From CAUZSN01 sp963582345 (GTDB lineage: Bacteria; Planctomycetota; Planctomycetia; Planctomycetales; Planctomycetaceae): a DNA stretch of 30,616 nucleotides. The stretch spans positions 1 to 30,616 of the forward strand of contig CAUZSN010000021.1 in assembly GCA_963582345.1 (NCBI GenBank). Direction: 5' to 3'. The notes beneath the pieces were generated by a model. That model was given only the letters and a program-made list of their open reading frames with translations, ran no database searches and was not told where the DNA came from. Position 1 is the first letter of the stretch. Every line of letters starts with the position of its first letter. The position numbers and the translations under genes are program-made. Positions 25,193 through 30,616 of this stretch are shown here, in pieces.

Positions 25193-26347
25193 ATGAGATT
25201 GTTACTAACAGGGATCGTTGCCACATTTATGATCGCGACCTCCGGATCGGTCCAGGCGGGTAGATATTGCGGTTCCGGAAGGTCTTTCTGCTGCCCGACG
25301 GCGGCCTGTCAGCCAGCCGTTGGCTACAGAAACTGCGGACTCGATCGGCAAATGTGCTATCGAACCATGTATGACACTGTGTACGAGCCACAAGAGTACA
25401 CCTGTAACAAGACCGTCTACGAAACGGTCTTCGAAAACCGGGAACTCACATGTTATAGAACTGTCCGAGAAACTCTGTACCGTGAAGTCGAATACAAGGT
25501 CCGCCGCCCGGTTGTCGAGACCAGTGTCCGCGAGGAGAAATACACTGTCCTCAAGCCGGTGTGGGAAACTTCTGAGCGTGATTGCTCGTACACCGTTCAA
25601 AAGCCGGTATGGGAAACGGCCGAACGGGAATGCCGCCGCACAGTGCTGAAACTAGTGATCGAAACATCCCAACGCGAATGCCGCCATACAGTATTGAAAC
25701 CCGTCACCGAAACGGTCACTCGAGAGCGATGTTACGTTGCCATGAAACCGGTTACGACTCATCGCACTGTCCGTCAAGACTGCGGCCAATGGGTTCTGCA
25801 GCAAGTTCAGCGTCCGGGACTGCCGGTACCGAAATTGCTTACCGACGATTGCGGGCGGTCCCGCATATGCATGGTGCCAAGCCCGGACTGCACGACTTCA
25901 CGCTATGTTTGGTGTCCCAACATTGTTGAAAAACAGATTCCATGCACGACATACGTACCTCAGGTCGTGCGAAAGAGCTACCCAGTGACGGTATGTCGCT
26001 ATGTCCCTAAAACGGTGGTCAAGCAGGTACCAGTTCGCAAGTGTCGCTGGGTGCGAGAAGAAATTGTCGACAAGATCCCCGTTCGGACGTGTCGCTGGGT
26101 GACTAAGAAGGTAGAAAGAAAAGTTCCCGTGCAAACTTGCCGTTGGGTGCGTGAGGAGCGAATTCGTAAAGTGCCGATAAGAATGTGCAAGACGCTGGTG
26201 GAAACAAAAACTCGCCTTGTTCCGTATTGTGCGACGAAACAGATTCCCTACACCGTAACGCAGCGAATCGCAAAGTGTGTTCCCAAGAAAGTTTCCTTCA
26301 CATACACACGTCTGGTCCCGCGTTGTGTGCCTCTTCAAGTGCCGTAA
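25193..26347 (+). CDS. YTV-type cysteine-rich repeat cell-surface protein
   Basis: The 384-residue product has a signal peptide (MRLLLTGIVATFMIATSGSVQA), a cysteine-rich segment, and two repeat arrays. Array 1 (about residues 55-198) is nine 16-residue units with pattern CxxTVxET...E-x-x-YTV. Array 2 (about 268-347) is five 16-residue units of type CRWVxxxxxxKVPVRT. A more divergent VP-rich tail follows. This matches the YTV repeat family known from the protein-rich walls of Rhodopirellula and relatives, where cysteines probably cross-link the wall. There are more than 25 cysteines and many Arg/Lys residues. The TAA at 26345-26347 may be a recent interruption, because the reading frame continues with similar sequence to 26497. 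It is probably a monocistronic gene. Confidence 0.88.
   Translation: MRLLLTGIVATFMIATSGSVQAGRYCGSGRSFCCPTAACQPAVGYRNCGLDRQMCYRTMYDTVYEPQEYTCNKTVYETVFENRELTCYRTVRETLYREVEYKVRRPVVETSVREEKYTVLKPVWETSERDCSYTVQKPVWETAERECRRTVLKLVIETSQRECRHTVLKPVTETVTRERCYVAMKPVTTHRTVRQDCGQWVLQQVQRPGLPVPKLLTDDCGRSRICMVPSPDCTTSRYVWCPNIVEKQIPCTTYVPQVVRKSYPVTVCRYVPKTVVKQVPVRKCRWVREEIVDKIPVRTCRWVTKKVERKVPVQTCRWVREERIRKVPIRMCKTLVETKTRLVPYCATKQIPYTVTQRIAKCVPKKVSFTYTRLVPRCVPLQVP
25355..25786 (+). repeat. Coding repeat array: nine 48-base units
   Basis: Residues 55-198 of the YTV-type protein fall into nine consecutive 16-residue units with no insertions. Units 4 to 8 are most alike (for example VLKPVWETSERDCSYT and VQKPVWETAERECRRT). 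The even 48-base period points to growth by tandem duplication followed by divergence. Confidence 0.85.
25994..26233 (+). repeat. Second coding repeat array: five 48-base units
   Basis: Residues 268-347 form five 16-residue units, such as CRWVREEIVDKIPVRT and CRWVTKKVERKVPVQT, each starting with Cys. The period is the same as in array 1 but the motif differs, so the two arrays diverged long ago or arose separately. Confidence 0.82.
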
Positions 26348-26497
26348 GACATGTGGCGTTCCGTTCCGACGACCGTTTGTCCGATTGTGCCCGGTGCTTC
26401 AGACCAGGACCCGTTAGAGCACGAATCGAAAAAACTGGATCTGAAAAAGCAAGACGATTCGCGGACCAGGCAGCGGCAACTCAAATTACCGGCCTGA
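26348..26497 (+). other. In-phase extension after the YTV stop codon
   Basis: The same frame continues after the TAA for 49 codons to TGA at 26495-26497. The first part (DMWRSVPTTVCPIVPG) keeps the V-P-x-x-V-C-x-x-VP style of the preceding repeats, then becomes acidic and lysine-rich. This suggests the ancestral protein was about 50 residues longer and that TAA replaced a sense codon such as Tyr. An ATG at 26351 could only start a 48-residue fragment without a signal peptide. Confidence 0.5.
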
Positions 26498-26675
26498 TCG
26501 CCTTGCGAAGGAATTCTATTCCGGGACCTCTCTGGAGGTGAACTGACCGTCGACTGCACTCAGAGCCATAGGATGCGACGACGGCAGAGTCAACAGTAGG
26601 ATCCCGTAATAGAGCTGGTTGACGCGATGAAAATTTTCTGAGCAGCTTGAGCTATCTGCTTCACAAAAAAATAGT
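26348..26675. other. Intergenic region between convergent genes
   Basis: Apart from the YTV extension (to 26497), the 178 bases up to the yacG stop hold no gene and no convincing terminator. A small repeat, ACCTC and GAGGT around 26530, is too short to rate. Confidence 0.4.
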
Positions 26676-26876
26676 TTAACAATCGTCAGTCGGCCCCGCT
26701 GCTTGATCAGGCGCATGGGGATCTAAAGGTTCAATGATGGCATGCTTGCCGTCGCTCCAACGGAAGAAGTCAATTTGTCGGCAACGTTCACTGCAAAACG
26801 GAAAGGTGTTTAATTGCTCCTGAGCATCTAGTACGAGGAGCTTTTTGCAGACGGGACACGTTGGTAATCGGATCAT
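26676..26876 (-). CDS. yacG: DNA gyrase inhibitor YacG (zinc-binding)
   Basis: The 66-residue protein has the zinc signature of YacG: Cys7-x2-Cys10 (CPVC) and Cys28-x3-Cys32 (CSERC), followed by the conserved RQIDFFRWSDGKHAI segment. The E. coli protein has the same size and binds GyrB to restrain gyrase. It is the last gene of the chaperone block, 124 bases after the FmdB-type gene. The start ATG at 26876 lacks a strong ribosome site, so low or coupled translation is possible. The acidic C-terminal tail is variable in the family. Confidence 0.9.
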   Translation of the reverse strand: MIRLPTCPVCKKLLVLDAQEQLNTFPFCSERCRQIDFFRWSDGKHAIIEPLDPHAPDQAAGPTDDC

Positions 26877-27000
26877 TGCTTGAGATCACGTGGATCGAAT
26901 GAATACATGGTGCGGATCCTGTTTTGATACCACCGGCGTGCTCTGGTCAACGCAATCAGTTGTCGACCAAGAGATAGAGTTATTCGACGATTCGTTTCGA

Positions 27001-27312
27001 TCATTCGGCCGGACTGGATTTGTCGCTCTTCGAGCTCGAATTCGATTCTGACTTACTGCCGGACGAACCCGATTCTTCGGATTTTTTGCGGGCCGTCCGT
27101 TCGGCCTCTGCTCCTTCTTTATAGGACTTGCTGCGGTAGTCCGTTTGATAGAACCCCGATCCTTTGAAAATAAATCCGGCACCAGGACCGATCACCCGTT
27201 TGGCTTTCAACTTGCCACATCCGGGACACTTGCGAACCGGTTTCGCCTTGATCGGCTGGAACAACTCCCACTTATGGTCGCAATACCCACACAGGTAATC
27301 ATAGGTCGGCAT
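27001..27312 (-). CDS. FmdB-type zinc ribbon protein
   Basis: The 103-residue protein opens with MPTYDYLCGYCDHKWELFQ, the standard FmdB-family beginning. Cys8-x2-Cys11 and Cys29-x2-Cys32 form the zinc ribbon. The conserved GPGAGFIFKGSGFYQTDY follows. The last 28 residues are a low-complexity Ser/Lys/Glu tail. Members are called regulatory from FmdB of methylotrophs, but the biochemical role is poorly known. It sits 48 bases after grpE on the same strand and is probably co-transcribed with the chaperone genes. Confidence 0.9.
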   Translation of the reverse strand: MPTYDYLCGYCDHKWELFQPIKAKPVRKCPGCGKLKAKRVIGPGAGFIFKGSGFYQTDYRSKSYKEGAEAERTARKKSEESGSSGSKSESNSSSKSDKSSPAE

Positions 27313-27360
27313 TTGTATTCTCCGCGTTACCAGGATGTGGATCAGACACTTTGCAAATAC

Positions 27361-28050
27361 TTACGAGCTGGCGTCAGAATCAACATCCACTTCTGATTCT
27401 TTTGTTTCCGTGGCTGCTCGTTCAACTTCCGGCAAGGTGCAGGAAACAATGACTTTTGTGGGCCGGATGACTCGGTCGTGCAAAACATATCCACGCTCGA
27501 CCTCCTGCAGCACGGTCATCGGCGGACAGTCGCCTGATGCCAGTTGCTGGACCGCTTCGTGAAAATTGGGATTGAACGGCTGACCCACGGCGTCGATCAA
27601 CTCGACCGAGTGTTTGGACAAAATTTCGTCGAACTGCTTGGCGACAATATGGACGCCCTGCACCAATTCGTCCCCATTGTCCGACTTTTCGGCCGCCTGG
27701 ATGGCGCGAATTAGGTTGTCCAAACCGGGCAATAGGTCACGAATCAACGGCATGGTTTGGTACAAGCGCACTTGTTCGGACTCCTTTTGGACTCGTTTGC
27801 GGTAGTTGTCCAATTCCGCCTGTGCCCGCTTTAATTGGTCAAAGAAGGCATCTCGCTCGACGGTGGCCGACTGCAGTTGCTCGTCAATGGACACCGGCTC
27901 GGATTGGGTTTCTTCCGCGGCGTCTACTTTCGATGACTTGTCGGCAGCCTGTCTGTCCGCTGGCTGCGCGGACGGTTCCTGTTCGACACCCTCAGCCGCC
28001 ATCGTTTTTTTTCGAGTGACCTGTTCGTCTTGTGTATCGGAATTTTTCAT
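27361..28050 (-). CDS. grpE: GrpE nucleotide exchange factor
   Basis: The 229-residue protein has a long acidic, disordered N-terminus (about 1-60), then the coiled coil (RAQAELDNYRKRVQKESEQV), the four-helix part (PLIRDLLPGLDNLIRAIQ), and the beta-wing domain (FNPNFHEAVQQLASGDCPP, GYVLHDRVIRPTKVIVS). GrpE releases ADP from DnaK. Its ATG overlaps the dnaJ stop by 4 bases (28047-28050), implying coupled translation from dnaJ. A dnaK gene is not in this window. The order dnaJ before grpE, downstream of groEL, is unlike the usual grpE-dnaK-dnaJ order. Confidence 0.95.
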   Translation of the reverse strand: MKNSDTQDEQVTRKKTMAAEGVEQEPSAQPADRQAADKSSKVDAAEETQSEPVSIDEQLQSATVERDAFFDQLKRAQAELDNYRKRVQKESEQVRLYQTMPLIRDLLPGLDNLIRAIQAAEKSDNGDELVQGVHIVAKQFDEILSKHSVELIDAVGQPFNPNFHEAVQQLASGDCPPMTVLQEVERGYVLHDRVIRPTKVIVSCTLPEVERAATETKESEVDVDSDASS

Positions 28051-29186
28051 AAGTCCTCGTCGTCCGGAGTGAACCAGTCCCGAAGCTGCTTGAGAAATGA
28101 CTTCCGGTCATTGCTGACGTTGGCCTGTTCCAGCTTCGCAAGTTCGCGCAACAACTCCTCCTGCGTCTCGGTTATCTTCTTGGGCACATCGACCTTCACC
28201 TGGATTAGCAAGTCGCCCGGCTGCCCGCTATGAGGATCCGGCATCCCACCGCCCCGAATGCGAGACAAGTCACCAGATTGAGTTCCTGGCGGAATGGATT
28301 GTTTGTGGCGACCTTCCAACACGGGAACATCCAATTTAGCCCCCAGTGCAGCCTGAGTGTAAGTGATTGGCACTTGGCAGATCAGGTGTTGTCCCTCGCG
28401 TTCGAACAGAGGATGTTCGTTTACGCGAATGTCGACGTACAGTTCACCGCGCGGCCCGCCACCGCTGCCCGGTTCTCCTTCGCCGCGCAGGCAAAGTTGC
28501 ATTCCCGTGTCAATTCCTGCAGGCACTTTGACTTCAAGCTTGACCTTCTTGTCAGTTTGCGTGGAGCCCTTACAGGCAGGGCATTTGTCGCGAACGATGG
28601 TTCCTGCGCCACGACAAGCCGGACACGTAGTTTGAATGCGGAAGAACCCTTGTGACTGGACAACCTGACCCTGTCCGCCGCAGTAATCGCACTGTTCCGG
28701 AGACGAACCGGAACGGGCGCCCGATCCACTGCACGTTTCACAGATCTCATGTCGCTGAATGTCCAATGTGCGTGTACAACCTTTGGCAGCGTCCAAGAGA
28801 TCGATCGTCAGAGTCATTCGCAGATTTTCGCCGCGATACACACGTCGCCCGCTCTGGCGCTGACGTCCGAAGCCGAAACCTTCGAACAGATCTCCAAACA
28901 CATCGAAAATGTCAGCGACATCGGAGAAGCCGGCACGGCCGTTTGCCCCCGAGACACCCGCGTGCCCAAATCGGTTGTAAGCCGTCCGCTTGTCGGGGTT
29001 ATTCAGAACTTCGAATGCTTCAGCAGCCTCTTTAAAACGTTCGACTGCCGCCGTATCGCCTGGATTACGGTCAGGATGATTGGCAATCGCCGCCTTTTTG
29101 TACGCTTTCTTGATGTCGTCGGCAGAAGCGTCCCGCGACACACCAAGCACGTCATAATAGTCGCGTTCTGAGGCCATCGTCACCAT
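28047..29186 (-). CDS. dnaJ: DnaJ co-chaperone (type I)
   Basis: The 379-residue protein has a full J domain with HPD at 37-39, a short Gly/Phe region (about 85-113), and four zinc motifs: CETCSGSG at 149, CDYCGGQG at 166, CPACRGAG at 188 and CPACKGS at 202. The last lacks its final Gly. The C-terminal substrate-binding domains follow (VKVPAGIDTGMQLCLRGEGE onward). It stimulates DnaK ATPase and delivers substrates. It could begin at ATG 29186 or at the ATG three codons later (29177). It follows groEL by 120 bases that include a strong hairpin and overlaps grpE by 4 bases. Confidence 0.95.
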   Translation of the reverse strand: MVTMASERDYYDVLGVSRDASADDIKKAYKKAAIANHPDRNPGDTAAVERFKEAAEAFEVLNNPDKRTAYNRFGHAGVSGANGRAGFSDVADIFDVFGDLFEGFGFGRQRQSGRRVYRGENLRMTLTIDLLDAAKGCTRTLDIQRHEICETCSGSGARSGSSPEQCDYCGGQGQVVQSQGFFRIQTTCPACRGAGTIVRDKCPACKGSTQTDKKVKLEVKVPAGIDTGMQLCLRGEGEPGSGGGPRGELYVDIRVNEHPLFEREGQHLICQVPITYTQAALGAKLDVPVLEGRHKQSIPPGTQSGDLSRIRGGGMPDPHSGQPGDLLIQVKVDVPKKITETQEELLRELAKLEQANVSNDRKSFLKQLRDWFTPDDEDL

Positions 29187-29243
29187 GATCTCAAAGATTC
29201 AACCGGCGCGAATTATTGAACTGACAGCCGCTCGCGTCAATAC

Positions 29244-29275
29244 AAAGCGGGCCACCGACGAGGGTGGCCTGCTTT
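29244..29275 (-). terminator. Strong hairpin between groEL and dnaJ
   Basis: Bases 29244-29256 and 29263-29275 form a 13-pair stem with one G-T pair and a 6-base loop. On the - strand it begins AAAGCAGGCCACC and closes with GCTTT. It lies 31 bases after the groEL stop and could end part of groEL transcription, stabilise the groEL mRNA 3' end, or lower dnaJ-grpE expression relative to groEL. The T-tract is short. Confidence 0.65.
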
Positions 29276-29306
29276 GCACTTGCTTTCAGTTTATTAATGT
29301 AGGCTG

Positions 29307-30603
29307 TTACCGAATGCTGCCTTCCACTCTGCCCTTCTGACCACCTTCCTGTTCATCGGTGCTGGTCACCAACACTTCGGTAGTCAACATCAGACCGGCA
29401 ATCGATGCCGCATTCGACAGGGCACTGGTGACGACCTTCGCTGGATCGATGATACCCTGCTTGTACATGTCAACAAACTCACCCGTATTGGCATCGTATC
29501 CGATATTCGTCGACTTCTGACGAACTTCGTCGGCAATCACTGAACCGTCTTCGCCGCAATTTTCAGCCAGTTGTCGGATAGGGGCTTCCAAGGCACGAGT
29601 GATGATCGCAATGCCAATCTTTTCGTCGCCACGGGCTTTGACTTTCTGGACAGCATCAATCGCACGCAGCAAAGGAACTCCGCCACCCGGCAGGATGCCT
29701 TCTTCCACAGAGGCTCGAGTGGCATGCAAAGCGTCTTCCATACGGGCCTTGGTCTGCTTCATTTCGGACTCAGTCGCGGCGCCCACAGAAATAATGGCAA
29801 CTCCGCCTGTCAACTTGGCCAGCCGCTCCTGGAACTTTTCGCGATCATAGTCACTGTCAGTGTTTTCGATCTGAGTCCGAATTTGTTGAACGCGAGCTTG
29901 AATTTCCTTCTTGTCACCCGTGCCTTCAATTAACGTACAAGAGTCCTTGTCGACTTCAACCTTCTTAGCACGTCCCAGATGGCTTAGCTTGACAGTATCG
30001 AGTTTGATCCCCAAGTCTTCGGACAAAAGCGTCCCACCAGTCACAGTGGCGATGTCACCCAACATGGCTTTACGGCGATCACCAAAACCGGGCGCCTTGA
30101 CCGCCACCGTGTTCAGAACCCCGCGCAGCTTGTTAACGACTAAGGCCGTCAACGCTTCTCCGTCGACATCCTCAGCAATTACCAACAGCGGCTTGCCCGT
30201 CTGCGAAACCTGCTCCAAGATTGGAACTAATTCACGCAAACTCGAGATCTTCTTCTCATGGATTAGGATGTAACAGTCTTCATAGACGGCTTTCATGTCT
30301 TCTGGACTGGACACAAAATAAGGTGAAATATAGCCTTTGTCGAACTGCATCCCTTCGGCCAGGTTCAACGTGGTCTCGCTGCTCTTGCCCTCTTCGACCG
30401 TAATTACGCCGTCACGCCCGACGCTTTCCATGGCATCGGCGATCAGTTGGCCGACTGACGGATCGTTGTTGGCAGAAATGGCACCAACCTGGGCAATCTC
30501 ATCCTTGTTGGTCACTGGCTTGGCCATCGTCCTCAGAAACTCGAGCGCAGCATCGACTGCCTTCTCGATTCCCCGCCGGACGATCATAGGATTCGCTCCC
30601 AAG
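29307..30603 (-). CDS. groEL: GroEL (60-kDa chaperonin), 5' end missing
   Basis: About 431 residues are visible, from GANPMIVRRGIEKAVDAAL, equivalent to about residue 110 of E. coli GroEL, to the C-terminus. The apical domain, the KARMEDALHATRASVEEGILPGGG region with the ATPase Asp (Asp398 equivalent), and AASIAGLMLTTEVLVT are all conserved. The missing part includes the DGTTT nucleotide loop. The frame is cut by the contig end, where adapter sequence begins at 30604. The C-terminus (EQEGGQKGRVEGSIR) lacks the flexible GGM repeats typical of housekeeping GroEL. GroEL folds proteins in an ATP-driven double ring. Here it heads the dnaJ-grpE-fmdB-yacG series; groES is not seen. Confidence 0.95.
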
Positions 30604-30616
30604 AGATCGGAAGAGC
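30604..30616. other. Illumina adapter prefix at contig end
   Basis: The last 13 bases are AGATCGGAAGAGC, identical to the common Illumina TruSeq adapter start. Translated in the groEL frame they give residues (Ser-Ser-Asp-Leu) unlike the expected GroEL sequence before GANPM. They are residual adapter, not genome. Confidence 0.95.

Noticed and set aside
25355..26233. Regular repeats as a CRISPR array
   Set aside because: The 48-base periodicity is within an open frame with no unique spacers; it encodes protein repeats of the YTV type.
28652..29171. Overlapping + strand frames opposite dnaJ
   Set aside because: They are shadows of the strongly conserved J domain and zinc region on the - strand.

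Overview
The window looks like a piece of a Planctomycetota genome, most likely near the Pirellulaceae. This is inferred from gene families, since no rRNA is present. The family markers are a YTV-repeat wall protein, a Tat-exported DUF1501 protein, an NPCBM-domain protein, tandem S1C/HtrA-like proteins, a beta-RFAP synthase-like GHMP kinase beside a DUF447 protein, and a groEL-dnaJ-grpE-fmdB-yacG series. The last 13 bases (30604-30616) are the Illumina adapter prefix, so the right edge is a contig end. The left edge also cuts a gene.

Region 1 (1-14833, all +) is a long, tightly spaced series of nine predicted envelope genes. It holds the 3' part of a BatA-like membrane protein, a VWA/GATase-like membrane protein, a large three-TM coiled-coil protein, a secreted glutamine-rich coiled-coil protein, a secreted helical-repeat protein and an NPCBM protein. 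Three HtrA/S1C-type proteins follow. The first keeps its catalytic triad, the second keeps His and Asp but probably lacks the Ser, and the third has lost all three residues and is fused to two PDZ domains and an alpha/beta-hydrolase. The layout suggests a cell-surface complex related to the MoxR/Bat (VWA) systems, with chaperone or protease subunits that have partly become binding proteins.

Region 2 (14834-17724, +) holds a decayed uppP (bacA) pseudogene with an internal deletion, two nonsense codons and a frameshift. It is followed by an intact larC and a gene-poor stretch with possible coding remnants.

Region 3 (17725-23464, all -) encodes a Tat-exported DUF1501 protein, a membrane-anchored SGNH-hydrolase-like protein, an intergenic stretch with two hairpins, and then (transcribed right to left) rfbC, a DUF447 protein and a beta-RFAP synthase-like GHMP kinase. 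The last two point to tetrahydromethanopterin-linked C1 metabolism.

Region 4 (23746-26497, +) has a membrane-anchored HEAT-like repeat protein and a cysteine-rich YTV-type protein built from two arrays of 16-residue repeats. The YTV reading frame continues in phase past its TAA stop with the same sequence style.

Region 5 (26676-30616, all -) is a chaperone block read right to left: groEL (5' end missing, tail without GGM repeats), dnaJ, grpE (overlapping dnaJ by 4 bases), an FmdB-type zinc ribbon and yacG. A strong hairpin lies between groEL and dnaJ.
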